Below, one piece after another: positions 1 through 10,290 of a stretch of DNA of 32,949 nt. The notes under the pieces are model-generated. The model had not been told where the DNA came from, made no database searches, and saw only the letters and a list, made by a program, of their open reading frames with translations. The DNA comes from Streptomyces sp. SID5910 (GTDB lineage: Bacteria > Actinomycetota > Actinomycetes > Streptomycetales > Streptomycetaceae). A program made the translations under genes and the position numbers. The stretch lies in assembly GCF_009862125.1 (NCBI RefSeq), contig NZ_WWHX01000280.1, positions 1 to 32,949 on the forward strand, given 5' to 3'. Position 1 is the first letter of the stretch. Each line of letters begins with the position of its first letter.

Positions 1-818
1 GGCTGCTGGCCGACCGCGCCGCCGAGGCCCTCGTCCTGCACCGCATGCTGGGCGGCCCCGCGACGCCGTCCTGGGAGGAGCAGTCCGCCCGGAGCCTGCT
101 CACCGACCTGGCGGGCGGGGCCGTACCGGCACGGCAGCTGCTGCCGCGGGCGCGGGCCGCCGGACTGCCGGTCAACCGGCGGGTCTTCGTGCCGCTGGCC
201 GTCCGCGACGAGGACCCGGCCCGCCTCGGCCGGGTGCTGCGGCTGCTGGGCCTGCCGGGCCTCACCGCCCGGCTCACCGACGACACGACCGCCGTCCTGC
301 TCAGCCTCGCCCGCGACCAGGACGCCAGGGCGCTGGCCGACCACTTCGCGGCCCGGCTGCGCACGGAGCCCGGCGCCGGCGCCGTGGTCGCCGCGGCCGA
401 CGCCCGCACCGCCTGGGACGACGTACCGGCCGGCCTGCGCGAGGCGCAGCACGTCGCCGACGCCGTCACCGACTCCGCGGCGGCCCTCGACCTGCCGCCC
501 GTCGTGCGCCTGCGCGACATCCATCTGCGCGGCCTGGTACGGCTGCTGCGCGACGACCCGCACGTGCAGTCCTTCGCCGAACGGGAGCTGGACGGGCTGC
601 TGCGCGGCCCCGACGAGGACCTGCTCCCCGTCCTGCGCACCTACCTCGCCACCGGCCGCAACAAGTCCCGCACCGCCCAGCTCCACCACGTCTCGCGCCC
701 CGCGCTCTACCGCCGCCTGGAGGCCATACAGGCCCGGCTCGGCGTGGACCTCGACGACTTCGAGCAGGCCGCGTCCGTGCACATCGCGCTCCTCGCCCAC
801 GACGCACAACAGGGGTGA
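1..818 (+). CDS. PucR-family transcriptional regulator, C-terminal part (5' end outside window)
   Basis: The frame is open from base 3, with no start needed in the window, so this is the C-terminal ~271 residues of a longer protein. The end carries the PucR-type helix-turn-helix: a 'VLRTYLATGRNKSRTAQLHHVSRPALYRRLEAIQ'-like stretch, written here only by its key parts (the TYL, N/S-x-TA and H-xSR-xxLYRRL positions, roughly the last 55 residues), followed by a conserved acidic 'GVDLDDFE' tail. The middle resembles the GGDEF-like domain of CdaR/PucR proteins. Such regulators commonly control purine, ureide or pyrimidine breakdown, which fits the operon starting 100 bases downstream on the same strand. 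It probably activates or senses substrate for that operon (inference). The family call is firm; the effector is unknown. Confidence 0.88.
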   Translation, partial: LLADRAAEALVLHRMLGGPATPSWEEQSARSLLTDLAGGAVPARQLLPRARAAGLPVNRRVFVPLAVRDEDPARLGRVLRLLGLPGLTARLTDDTTAVLLSLARDQDARALADHFAARLRTEPGAGAVVAAADARTAWDDVPAGLREAQHVADAVTDSAAALDLPPVVRLRDIHLRGLVRLLRDDPHVQSFAERELDGLLRGPDEDLLPVLRTYLATGRNKSRTAQLHHVSRPALYRRLEAIQARLGVDLDDFEQAASVHIALLAHDAQQG

Positions 819-920
819 CACCGTGCAATGCCCGACCCCCGCAGACGTGACACCGTGCCAGTCGATCCGGCCACGCGCCGTCCCTACGCTCACAGCACAC
901 CGAGCGAGTGGAGGCCGACA

Positions 921-1763
921 ATGAGCCGAGTGATCCGTGCCGCGCTCTTCCAGACCGCATGGACGGGCGACAAGGAGTCGATGATCCGGGTCCACGAGCA
1001 GGCGGTCCGCGACGCCGCCGCCCAGGGGGCCCAAGTCCTGTGCTTTCAGGAGCTGTTCTACGGGCCCTACTTCTGCCAGGTCCAGGACCCCGAGTTCTAC
1101 GCCTACGCCGAGCGCATCCCCGACGGCCCGATCGTCGAGCGCTTTCGCGCCCTGGCCCGTGAGCACGGCATCGTCCTGGTGCTGCCGATGTACGAGGAGG
1201 AGCAGCCGGGCGTCCTCTACAACACCGCCGCCGTGATCGACGCCGACGGCTCCTACCTCGGCAAGTACCGCAAGACCCACATCCCCCAGGTGCGCGGCTT
1301 CTGGGAGAAGTTCTACTTCCGCCCCGGCAACTCCGGCTGGCCCGTCTTCGACACCGCCGTCGGCCGCATCGGCGTCTACATCTGCTACGACCGGCACTTC
1401 CCGGAGGGCTGGCGGGCGCTCGGCCTCGAAGGCGCCGAGGTCGTCTTCAACCCGTCGGCCACCTCACGCGGCCTGTCCGGCTACCTGTGGCAGCTGGAGC
1501 AGCCGGCGGCGGCCGTCGCCAACGAGTACTTCGTCGGCGCCATCAACCGCGTCGGCGTCGAGGAGTACGGGGACAACGACTTCTACGGCACCTCCTACTT
1601 CGTCGACCCCGAGGCGCAGTTCGTCGGCGAGGTCGCGAGCGACAAGGAGAGCGAACTCGTCGTCCGCGACCTCGACACGGGCAAGCTGCGCGAGGTCCGC
1701 GACCGCTGGCAGTTCTACCGCGACCGGGCGCCGGGCGCGTACACGCCGCTGACCGCGCCCTGA
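921..1763 (+). CDS. Nitrilase-superfamily amidohydrolase, beta-ureidopropionase/N-carbamoylase-like
   Basis: A 280-residue carbon-nitrogen hydrolase. The catalytic Glu-Lys-Cys triad is visible: Glu in 'CFQELF' near residue 50, Lys in 'GKYRKTHIP' near 120 and Cys in 'YICYDRHFPE' near 155. The length is typical for the family. I chose the ATG at 921 because GTGGAGG sits 6-7 bases upstream; the frame opens earlier (828) but that part lacks family similarity. It probably hydrolyses N-carbamoyl-beta-amino acids to the free amino acid, CO2 and ammonia, which is the last step of reductive pyrimidine or hydantoin breakdown. The dihydropyrimidinase gene follows after 28 bases, so the two are likely co-transcribed. 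Substrate (beta-ureidopropionate versus N-carbamoyl-D-amino acid) cannot be settled from sequence alone. Confidence 0.9.
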   Translation: MSRVIRAALFQTAWTGDKESMIRVHEQAVRDAAAQGAQVLCFQELFYGPYFCQVQDPEFYAYAERIPDGPIVERFRALAREHGIVLVLPMYEEEQPGVLYNTAAVIDADGSYLGKYRKTHIPQVRGFWEKFYFRPGNSGWPVFDTAVGRIGVYICYDRHFPEGWRALGLEGAEVVFNPSATSRGLSGYLWQLEQPAAAVANEYFVGAINRVGVEEYGDNDFYGTSYFVDPEAQFVGEVASDKESELVVRDLDTGKLREVRDRWQFYRDRAPGAYTPLTAP

Positions 1764-1791
1764 CCGACCGCTCCCGACAGGAGGGACCAGC

Positions 1792-3198
1792 ATGACCAGC
1801 AGTCGTACCGTCATCCGCGGTGGCCTCGTCGTCACCGCGTCCGACGAGATCCACGCCGACGTGCTGATCGAGGACGGCCGCGTCGCCGCCCTCGCCGCGT
1901 CCGGCACCCCGGCCGCCGAGGCGTTCTCGGCCGAGCGGACGATCGACGCCACCGGCAAGTACGTCATCCCGGGCGGCGTCGACGGCCACACCCACATGGA
2001 GATGCCCTTCGGCGGCACCTACGCCGCGGACACCTTCGAGACGGGCACCCGGGCCGCCGCCTGGGGCGGTACGACCACCATCGTCGACTTCGCCATCCAG
2101 AGCGTCGGCCACTCCCTGCGCGAGGGCCTCGACGCCTGGCACGCCAAGGCCGAGGGCAACTGCGCCATCGACTACGGCTTCCACATGATCGTCTCCGACG
2201 TCAACGAGAAGACGCTCAAGGAGATGGACCTGCTGGTGGAGGAGGGCGTCACCTCCTTCAAGCAGTTCATGGCCTACCCGGGCGTCTTCTACTCCGACGA
2301 CGGCCAGATCCTGCGGGCCATGCAGCGCGCCGCCGGCAACGGCGGACTGATCATGATGCACGCCGAGAACGGCATCGCCATCGACGTCCTGGTCGAGCAG
2401 GCCCTCGCCCGCGGCGAGACCGACCCCCGCTACCACGGCGAGGTCCGCAAGGCCCTGCTTGAGGCCGAGGCCACCCACCGCGCGATCAAGCTCGCCCAGG
2501 TCGCCGGGGCGCCCCTGTACGTCGTGCACGTGTCGGCGCAGGAGGCCGTCGCCGAGCTGATCCGGGCCCGCGACGACGGGCTGAACGTCTTCGGCGAGAC
2601 CTGCCCGCAGTACCTGTTCCTGTCCACCGACAACCTCGCCGAACCGGACTTCGAGGGCGCCAAGTACGTGTGCAGCACGCCGCTGCGGCCGCGCGAGCAC
2701 CAGGCGGCGCTCTGGAAGGGCCTCAGGACCAACGACCTCCAGGTGGTCTCCACCGACCACTGCCCCTTCTGCTTCACCGGCCAGAAGGAACTGGGCCGCG
2801 GCGACTTCTCCAAGATCCCCAACGGCATGCCGGGCGTCGAGAACCGCATGGACCTGCTCCACCAGGCCGTCGTCGACGGCCACATCAGCCGCCGCCGCTG
2901 GATCGAGATCGCCTGCGCCACCCCGGCCCGCATGTTCGGCCTCTACCCGAAGAAGGGGACCATCGCGCCCGGCGCCGACGCCGACGTGGTGATCTACGAT
3001 CCGCACGCCGAACAGGTCGTCTCCGCCGAGACCCACCACATGAACGTCGACTACTCGGCGTACGAGGGCAAGCGGATCACCGGCCGCGTCGAGACCGTGC
3101 TCTCGCGCGGCGTACCGGTCGTCACCGAGCGGGAGTACAGCGGGCGCAAGGGCCACGGCGTCTACACCCCGCGCTCCACCTGCCAGTACCTGAACTAG
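1792..3198 (+). CDS. hydA: Dihydropyrimidinase / D-hydantoinase
   Basis: A 468-residue cyclic amidohydrolase of the dihydropyrimidinase family. Metal-site motifs are in order: 'GVDGHTHMEMPFGG' near residue 62, the carboxylated lysine in 'TSFKQFMAYPG' near 155, 'HAENG' near 187, 'VVHVSA' near 243 and 'STDHCPF' near 320. It opens the ring of dihydropyrimidines or 5-substituted hydantoins to N-carbamoyl amino acids, the substrate of the upstream hydrolase. The start at 1792 has AGGAGGG 6-7 bases upstream. Gene order (hydrolase, dihydropyrimidinase, LLM oxidoreductase, NCS1 permease) is one catabolic unit. No dihydropyrimidine dehydrogenase gene is visible in the window, so hydantoins or other cyclic ureides are possible natural substrates. 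Confidence 0.94.
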   Translation: MTSSRTVIRGGLVVTASDEIHADVLIEDGRVAALAASGTPAAEAFSAERTIDATGKYVIPGGVDGHTHMEMPFGGTYAADTFETGTRAAAWGGTTTIVDFAIQSVGHSLREGLDAWHAKAEGNCAIDYGFHMIVSDVNEKTLKEMDLLVEEGVTSFKQFMAYPGVFYSDDGQILRAMQRAAGNGGLIMMHAENGIAIDVLVEQALARGETDPRYHGEVRKALLEAEATHRAIKLAQVAGAPLYVVHVSAQEAVAELIRARDDGLNVFGETCPQYLFLSTDNLAEPDFEGAKYVCSTPLRPREHQAALWKGLRTNDLQVVSTDHCPFCFTGQKELGRGDFSKIPNGMPGVENRMDLLHQAVVDGHISRRRWIEIACATPARMFGLYPKKGTIAPGADADVVIYDPHAEQVVSAETHHMNVDYSAYEGKRITGRVETVLSRGVPVVTEREYSGRKGHGVYTPRSTCQYLN

Positions 3199-3209
3199 GA
3201 GCGGTGCCC

Positions 3210-4232
3210 ATGGACTTCGGACTCGTCCTCCAGACCGACCCGCCGGCCTCCCGTGTCGTCAGCCTGATGCAACGGGCTGAGGACAACGGGTTCACCCACG
3301 GCTGGACCTTCGACTCCGCCGTGCTGTGGCAGGAACCCTTTGTGATCTACAGCCAGATCCTGGCCCGGACCGCGAGGCTCAAGGTCGGCACGATGGTCAC
3401 CAACCCGGGCACCCGCACCTGGGAGGTGACCGCGTCCACCTTCGCCACCCTCAACGACATGTACGGCAACCGCACCGTCTGCGGCATCGGCCGCGGCGAC
3501 TCCGCGATGCGCGTCGCCGGCCGCAAGCCCAACACCCTGGCCCGCATCAGCGAGGCCATGAAGGTCATCCGGGCGCTGGGCAGGGGAGAGGAGGCCGACC
3601 TCGGCGGCGGCACCGTCGTCCGGTTCCCCTGGATCAAGCCCGACGCCGAACTCCCCGTGTGGATGGCCGCGTACGGGCCCAAGGCCCTGAAGATGACCGG
3701 CGAGGAGGCCGACGGCTTCATCCTCCAGCTCGCCGACCCCTACCTCACCGAGTACATGGTCCGGGCCGTCAAGGACGCCGCGGCGCAGGCCGGCCGCGAC
3801 CCGTCCGAGGTGACGATCTGCGTCGCCGCCCCCGCCTACGTCACCGCCGACGACTCGCCCGAGGCACTCGCCCACGCCCGCGAGCAGTGCCGCTGGTTCG
3901 GCGGCATGGTCGGCAACCACGTCGCCGACCTGGTCGCCAAGTACGGCGAGCACTCCGCCGCCGTCCCCGACGAACTCACCGACTACATCAAGGCCCGTCA
4001 GGGCTACGACTACGCCCACCACGGACGCAGCGGAAACCCGGACACGCAGTTCGTGCCGGACAAGATCGTCGACCGGTTCTGCCTGATCGGACCGGCCGAG
4101 AAGCACATCGAGAAGCTGACCGCCCTGCGCGCCCTCGGCGTCGACCAGTTCGCCGTGTACGACATGCACGACGCACAGGAAGCCGTCATCGACGCGTACG
4201 GCACCGAGGTCATCCCGGCCGTCAACGGCTGA
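3210..4232 (+). CDS. LLM-class flavin/F420-dependent oxidoreductase of the pyrimidine/hydantoin cluster type
   Basis: A 340-residue luciferase-like (TIM-barrel) protein beginning 'MDFGLVLQTDPP'. 'GIGRGDSAMRVAGRKP' near residue 92-107 and 'ELPVWMAAYGPKALKMTGEEADG' around 147-170 (key positions P-V-W, A-x-GP-K and G-x-x-ADG) are typical of the TIGR03842-type F420-dependent subfamily. The ATG at 3210 is chosen over the much longer open frame because the family starts here and AGGAG lies 7 bases upstream, 11 bases after the hydA stop. Members recur beside dihydropyrimidinase genes, so a redox step on the cyclic ureide is likely, but the reaction is not known to me. Whether the cofactor is F420 or FMN is inferred only from the family. 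Confidence 0.85.
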   Translation: MDFGLVLQTDPPASRVVSLMQRAEDNGFTHGWTFDSAVLWQEPFVIYSQILARTARLKVGTMVTNPGTRTWEVTASTFATLNDMYGNRTVCGIGRGDSAMRVAGRKPNTLARISEAMKVIRALGRGEEADLGGGTVVRFPWIKPDAELPVWMAAYGPKALKMTGEEADGFILQLADPYLTEYMVRAVKDAAAQAGRDPSEVTICVAAPAYVTADDSPEALAHAREQCRWFGGMVGNHVADLVAKYGEHSAAVPDELTDYIKARQGYDYAHHGRSGNPDTQFVPDKIVDRFCLIGPAEKHIEKLTALRALGVDQFAVYDMHDAQEAVIDAYGTEVIPAVNG

Positions 4233-4246
4233 CCCCTCCCGGTACT

Positions 4247-4275
4247 CCCCCTCCCCGCCACCTGCGGGAAGGGGG
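4247..4275 (+). terminator. GC-rich hairpin between LLM oxidoreductase and NCS1 permease genes
   Basis: The arms at 4247-4258 and 4264-4275 pair over 12 positions with one mismatch and a 5-base loop. There is no T-run after it, as is common in Streptomyces. It may attenuate or end the upstream transcript before the permease gene. Confidence 0.45.
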
Positions 4276-4335
4276 CCAGGGCGCACCCGCGCACCCCCCT
4301 CGGCACCGCCCGCACGGCCTCTCCCGACCCACCGC

Positions 4336-5877
<1,542 letters not shown>

Positions 5878-5893
5878 GACACCGTCGGGGCGG

Positions 5894-6559
5894 TCAGCCG
5901 GCCTGACCGCCCTGGAGGGCGGCCACCGCCTCCTTGGCCGCCTTGATGGCCCCCTTGTTGATCTCGTCCGTGCCGGGGGCCTTCTTGGTCTCGAAGTCAC
6001 TGCCGTTGTACGTGATCGTCACCAGGGCGTTGGCCGCGCGGACCAGCACGGTGCCCTCCCGGGTCTGCTGCTTGTCCTCGGTCGTGAGGTTCACGACGGA
6101 GTAGCCCTCGTCACCGAGCCCCGGGACGGCCCCGCCGCCGCTGCGGTCGGCGACCCGCTCCCTGTACGACTTCTTCGCCGCCTCGTCCGAGCCCATCACC
6201 TCGTAGGACACGTCCAGCCAGCGGTAGTCGTACCCCTTGAGCGCGTTCCACGAGCAGGTGCGGCGCACCTTCGTGTCCGTCGACGGGATCTCCTTGCCCT
6301 CCGCCTTGGCCCCCGGGACGAGCGACGTGATCGTCTTCGCGGCCAGGCTGCCGCAGGGCGCGGGGGCGGCGGCGTAGGTCTTCGTCACCGCCTGCGTCGC
6401 CGGGGCCGAGGCGGACGGGCGGCCGCCGTCGGGCGGCGTGCTGTCCTCGGCGGCCGGGGTCGTGTCCGGCCCGGACGACATCACCCAGCCCGCCGTGGCG
6501 AGCACGACGACCGGGGCCAGGCGCGCGGTCAGGGCGAGCGGCAGAGGAAGAGAACGCAC
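5894..6559 (-). CDS. Secreted or membrane-anchored hypothetical protein (DUF3558-like)
   Basis: A 221-residue protein that starts 'MRSLPLPLALTARLAPVVVLA', a positively charged end followed by a hydrophobic stretch, so it is exported or anchored. A Pro/Ala/Thr/Ser-rich linker runs to about residue 60. The rest is a compact domain with Cys in 'APCGSL' near 68 and 'RTCSWN' near 102, spaced as in the DUF3558 lipoproteins of actinobacteria, and 'GLGDEGY' near 147. There is no clear lipobox Cys after the hydrophobic stretch. No function can be assigned. It is convergent with the permease and does not obviously belong to either the pyrimidine or the arsenic genes. Confidence 0.75.
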   Translation of the reverse strand: MRSLPLPLALTARLAPVVVLATAGWVMSSGPDTTPAAEDSTPPDGGRPSASAPATQAVTKTYAAAPAPCGSLAAKTITSLVPGAKAEGKEIPSTDTKVRRTCSWNALKGYDYRWLDVSYEVMGSDEAAKKSYRERVADRSGGGAVPGLGDEGYSVVNLTTEDKQQTREGTVLVRAANALVTITYNGSDFETKKAPGTDEINKGAIKAAKEAVAALQGGQAG

Positions 6560-6698
6560 GGCGCACTTCTCGTGGGGGACGGTACGGAAAGGGTCCGCAC
6601 GGCGGACGGGGACGCCAGTCTCACACGAGTACCTGTGGGGCGGAAGGGCGAACTCGCTGCGTGCCCGGCCGGTGACGCAGACACACCGGGACGGCCCG

Positions 6699-7229
6699 TC
6701 AGGGCACCCGGGCCGTCCACGCGGGTGCGGAGAACTTGGTGTCCGCCAGCTCCCGGGCCCGCGCCAGCTCCTCGTCGGTCACCTTGCCCCGGGTGAGGCC
6801 GTACCGGGCGCCGAAGGAGGCGATCATCCGCTCGATCACGGCCTCGCGGGGCAGACCGGTCTGCCGGCGCAGCGGATCCACCCGCTTCTTCGCGCTCCTG
6901 ATGCCCTTGTCGCTGAGCTTCTCCCGCCCGATGCGCAGCACCTCCAGCATCTTGTCGGCGTCGATGTCGTAGGACATGGTCACGTGGTGCAGCACCGCGC
7001 CGGGGCCCCCGCCGGGTCCGACGACCCGCTTCTGCGCGGCGCCCGCGATCTTGCCCTGGTCGGTGGCGATGTCGTTCAGCGGCTGGTACCAGGCGCGGAT
7101 GCCCATGTCGCCGAGGGCGCCGAGCACCCAGTCGTCGAGGTAGGCGTAGCTGTCCTGGAAGGACAGGCCCTGCACCAGCGCCTCCGGCACGGACAGCGAG
7201 TAGGTGATCGTGTTGCCGGGCTCCACGAA
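6699..7229 (-). pseudogene. lplA: Lipoate-protein ligase, 3' fragment (5'-truncated copy)
   Basis: The frame encodes about 176 residues that align with residues 179-354 of the complete ligase at 7319-8383, differing at scattered positions. Homology begins abruptly at 'FVEP', immediately after the point where the full copy has its 'RRISGGGAM' active-site loop; the bases upstream (7230-7240) are unrelated. The fragment therefore lacks the N-terminal half including most of the lipoyl-AMP site and should be inactive. It reads with the high GC of the chromosome core, whereas the complete copy uses somewhat more A/T-ending codons. It could be a remnant of the resident gene displaced by incoming DNA, or a partial tandem duplication. 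Confidence 0.85.
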
Positions 7230-7318
7230 GGTCGGACGGGGAAGACACTACGACCCGGCGTGATCACGGGCAAGGGCCTACTCGCCCTGCCAGGTGCGAG
7301 GCGGCACCGACGCGGCGT

Positions 7319-8383
7319 TCACGGCACGCGCGCGGTCCACTCCTCGGTGGCGAACTTCGTCCGCACCAGTTCCTCCGCGCGGACCATCTCTTCCGCCGTG
7401 ACTTCGCCGGTGGTCAGCCCATAACGGTTGCGGAAGGAGGCGACCATGTTCTCGATGACCTGCTCCCGCGCGAGGCCCGTCTGCCGACGGAGCGGGTCGA
7501 CACGCTTCTTGGCGCTCTTGGTGCCCTTGTCGGACATCTTCTCCTTGCCGATGCGGAGCACCTCGAGCATCTTGTCAGCGTCGATGTCGTAGGACATCGT
7601 CACGTGATGGAGGACGGCTCCAGGGCCGCCATCGGGGCCGACCACGCGCTTCTGGGCCGCACCGGCAATCTTGCCGGCCTCGGTGGCGATGTCGTTCAGG
7701 GGCTGGTACCAGGCCTTGATGCCCATGTCGCCGAGTGCGCCGAGCACCCAGTCGTCGAGGTAGGCGTAGCTGTCTGCGAAGGAGAGGCCCGAGACCAGGG
7801 ACTCCGGCACGGACAGGGAGTACGTGATCGTACTCATGGGCTCTACGAACATGGCGCCACCACCAGAAATACGGCGCACCACGGTCATCCCGTGCTTCGC
7901 AGCCCCATCAGGGTCCACCTCGTTCCGCAGGGACTGGAAGCTGCCGATCACGACGGAGGGGGAGGCCCACTCCCATACCCGTAGGGTCGGGGCGCGCCGT
8001 CCGGCGGCCACCTCGGCGGTGATCACCTCGTCCAGCGCCATGTGCAGGGCCGGCGCCTGCGGCTCCATGTGCACCAGCTGCCAGTCGTAGTCGCTCCACT
8101 CGGTCGCGTGGGCCAGAGCGCGCCGGACGGCGATGCCGACGCCCTCTGCTGTCAGCCCGAGCATTACGGTCGACTCCGGCAGCGCCGCCGTGATCCGGGC
8201 GGCCAGCCCTGCGGCGTCCGTCGACGAGGGTGAGCCCTCAAGGGCTGTGTTGATCGAGAGGATCGCCTCGTCCGGCTCCAGGAAGAAGTCCCCGGCGACT
8301 CGTACGTTGCGCAGGACACCGTCTTCGACATCCAGATCCACGACGACCAGCTTGCCGCCGGGCATCTTGTACTCGCCATGCAC
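7319..8383 (-). CDS. lplA: Lipoate-protein ligase family protein, complete copy
   Basis: A 354-residue biotin/lipoate A/B ligase-fold protein. A ~90-residue N-terminal accessory domain ('MHGEYKMPGGKLVVVDLD', the usual actinobacterial start) is followed by the catalytic domain with 'RVWEWASPSVVIGSFQS' near 135-151, 'RRISGGGAMFVEP' at 170-182 and the lysine region 'GKIAGAAQKRVVG' near 238-250. It attaches lipoate, or a similar octanoyl/lipoyl group, to carrier domains through an adenylate. GGAAGG lies about 10 bases upstream of the ATG. A broken second copy of its 3' half lies just downstream. Why a ligase sits beside arsenic genes is unknown; lipoyl dithiols are arsenite targets, so a link to arsenic tolerance is conceivable but is inference. 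Confidence 0.9.
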   Translation of the reverse strand: MHGEYKMPGGKLVVVDLDVEDGVLRNVRVAGDFFLEPDEAILSINTALEGSPSSTDAAGLAARITAALPESTVMLGLTAEGVGIAVRRALAHATEWSDYDWQLVHMEPQAPALHMALDEVITAEVAAGRRAPTLRVWEWASPSVVIGSFQSLRNEVDPDGAAKHGMTVVRRISGGGAMFVEPMSTITYSLSVPESLVSGLSFADSYAYLDDWVLGALGDMGIKAWYQPLNDIATEAGKIAGAAQKRVVGPDGGPGAVLHHVTMSYDIDADKMLEVLRIGKEKMSDKGTKSAKKRVDPLRRQTGLAREQVIENMVASFRNRYGLTTGEVTAEEMVRAEELVRTKFATEEWTARVP

Positions 8384-8934
8384 GGCTTCGTTTCCTTCCA
8401 GCGCGCTTTACGTGCCCTGAGCTTGCTGCTCTGGCACGGACGGATGCGTACATCTGTCGGAATGCACCTTAATACTCGCCTGTGGCGGGCGATGTGTAGC
8501 CTCACGAGCCCGGCGTACGTCCTGACTCATCTGCCTTTCTCATGTTTTTGCAGCGTATAAGCATTTTGGCTGCCTCTGGATGTCTCTGGCCGGGTCGTTT
8601 CGGTTCGAATTGCAGCCCAGATCCCTGGGACAATGTGGATGTGTACGACCAATACTTCAAGTACAAGGACCGCATGTGGACATAGCGACGGGTCGGACAA
8701 GAAGCTGATCATGACCGCGGCCGGCCTGCTGAACCGCTGACGCCGCGGTATCTGGGCCTGGTTTTCGGTGAACTACGACGGACTGAAAGGGGTCCGCGCG
8801 ATCCTGTACCCGGCGGATGGCGGTCTGCCGACGCAGGCTCTCGGCAGAGTGCATCCGCGATACCTCAGGCACCCAGTCCTGGTGACTGTGGCGAAGGGGG
8901 CCGGTCCTCTGCGGAGCCGGTTCCCGCCTGACGT
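8384..8934 (+). other. 551-base intergenic region with no supported gene
   Basis: The stretch is A/T-richer than the rest (notably 8520-8660) and shows no frame with convincing codon bias. It must hold the promoter of the ligase gene. A short piece near 8690-8740 reads as a plausible protein end (DGSDKKLIMTAAGLLNR then stop) but has no intact upstream frame, so it could be a decayed gene tail. A weak imperfect hairpin at 8896-8925 lies just beyond the trxA stop and might end the arsC-trxB-trxA transcript. Confidence 0.5.
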
Positions 8935-9258
8935 TTAGCGCAGGTGGTCGGCCAACTCGCGCTCCAGCGCTGACTTCGGCTTGGCGCCGACGATGGTCTG
9001 CACGACCTCGCCGCCCTTGTAGACATTCACCGTCGGGATGGACATCACACCGTACTTGGCGGCGATGCCCGGGTTCTCGTCGATGTTGAGCTTCACGATC
9101 TCGATCGCGTCGCTGTGCTCGGCAGCGAGGGCCTCCAGGGAGGGTGCGAGCTGGCGGCACGGGCCGCACCAGGCTGCCCAGAAGTCTACGAGGACGGGCT
9201 TGTCGCTTTTCAGGACGTCCTGCTCGAAGGAATCGTCCGTCACGTTCTTGAGGGCCAT
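8935..9258 (-). CDS. trxA: Thioredoxin
   Basis: A 107-residue thioredoxin with the classical 'WAAWCGPC' active site near residue 28-35 and the cis-proline in 'SIPTVNVYKGG' near 74. It is full length, with GGAGG 5 bases before the ATG. It is the last gene of arsC-trxB-trxA (45 bases after trxB). It most likely reduces the disulfide formed on the neighbouring ArsC in each arsenate-reduction cycle and is in turn reduced by the adjacent reductase. It differs from a generic housekeeping thioredoxin only by its context, so a general role cannot be excluded. Confidence 0.95.
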   Translation of the reverse strand: MALKNVTDDSFEQDVLKSDKPVLVDFWAAWCGPCRQLAPSLEALAAEHSDAIEIVKLNIDENPGIAAKYGVMSIPTVNVYKGGEVVQTIVGAKPKSALERELADHLR

Positions 9259-9303
9259 GGCGGCCTCCTCTGTCTGGCTCGTACTGCTGTGGTGCCGGCG
9301 GGT

Positions 9304-10290
9304 TCAGACGGTTGCCGGGGTCTTCTCCGGCTCGGCGGGTGTCCGGTGGGCGAGGGCGGCCAGGTACCGTTCGGCGTCCAGTGCGGCCTGGCAGCCGCTG
9401 GCCGCGGCGGTGATCGCCTGCCGGTAGGTGTGGTCGACGACGTCGCCCGCGCCGAAGACGCCCGAAATGTTCGTACGCGTCGACGGGGCCTCCACCTTCA
9501 GGTAGCCCTCGTCGTCCAGCTCCAACTGACCCTTGACCATTTCGGTGCGCGGGTCGTGGCCGATGGCGAAGAACAGTCCCGTGACGTCCAGATCGCGCGT
9601 GTCGCCGGTGAAGACGTCCCTCAGGACGACACCGGAGAGCATGCCGTTGGCTTCCTTGATCTCCGCGATCTCGCTGTCGAACGCGAAGGAGATCTTGTCG
9701 TCGCAGAAGGCGCGGTTCTGCATCACCTGCGAGGCACGCAGCGTCGAGCGGCGGTGCACGACAGTCACCGAGCGGGCGAAGCGGGTGAGGAAGGTCGCCT
9801 CCTCCATTGCGGTGTCGCCGCCGCCGACCACCACGATGTCGCGGTCGCGGAAGAAGAAGCCGTCGCAGGTCGCGCACCAGGACACTCCGCGTCCGGACAG
9901 TGCGTCCTCCTTGGGCAGGCCGAGCTTGCGGTAGCCGGAGCCTGTGGCGACGATCACCGTCTTCGCGCGGTGTACGGTCCCGGAGGTGTCGGTGACGGTC
10001 TTGATGTCGCCGGCCAGGTCGACGGCGACGATGTCGTCGTCGATCATCTCGGCCCCGAACCTCTCGGCCTGGGCGCGCATGTTCGCCACCAGGTCCGGGC
10101 CCTCGATGCCCTCGGGGAAGCCGGGGAAGTTCTCGACCTCGGTCGTCGTGGTGAGCGCTCCGCCGACGAAGACGGCTCCGCCGAACACGAGTGGCCGGAG
10201 CTGGGCGCGGGCGGTGTAGAGCGCGGCCGTGTAGCCCGCCGGGCCCGACCCGATGACAATGACCTCGCGGACGTCCGTGGCCGAGCTCAT
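9304..10290 (-). CDS. trxB: Thioredoxin-disulfide reductase
   Basis: A 328-residue flavoprotein. It has an FAD motif 'VIGSGPAGYTAALYTARA' near residue 11-28, the redox pair in 'WCATCDGFFFR' near 137-147 (CxxC), an NADPH motif 'VVVGGGDTAMEEATFL' near 152-167 and the FAD end motif 'GVFGAGDVVD' near 280. It passes electrons from NADPH to thioredoxin. Its ATG overlaps the arsC stop by 4 bases (ATGA), so the two are translationally coupled. This supports a reductase dedicated to the arsenate reductase. Confidence 0.96.
   Translation of the reverse strand: MSSATDVREVIVIGSGPAGYTAALYTARAQLRPLVFGGAVFVGGALTTTTEVENFPGFPEGIEGPDLVANMRAQAERFGAEMIDDDIVAVDLAGDIKTVTDTSGTVHRAKTVIVATGSGYRKLGLPKEDALSGRGVSWCATCDGFFFRDRDIVVVGGGDTAMEEATFLTRFARSVTVVHRRSTLRASQVMQNRAFCDDKISFAFDSEIAEIKEANGMLSGVVLRDVFTGDTRDLDVTGLFFAIGHDPRTEMVKGQLELDDEGYLKVEAPSTRTNISGVFGAGDVVDHTYRQAITAAASGCQAALDAERYLAALAHRTPAEPEKTPATV

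Noticed and set aside
1543-3156. Long minus-strand open frame opposite hydA
   Set aside because: Antisense shadow of a gene with complete active-site motifs.
6699-8383. attL/attR pair of an integrative element in lplA
   Set aside because: No integrase gene is seen and both copies sit on the same side; kept only as a possible recombination scar.
8602-8612. T-loop-like GGTTCGAATTG suggesting a tRNA end or attachment site
   Set aside because: No acceptor stem, anticodon arm or CCA end could be matched around it.
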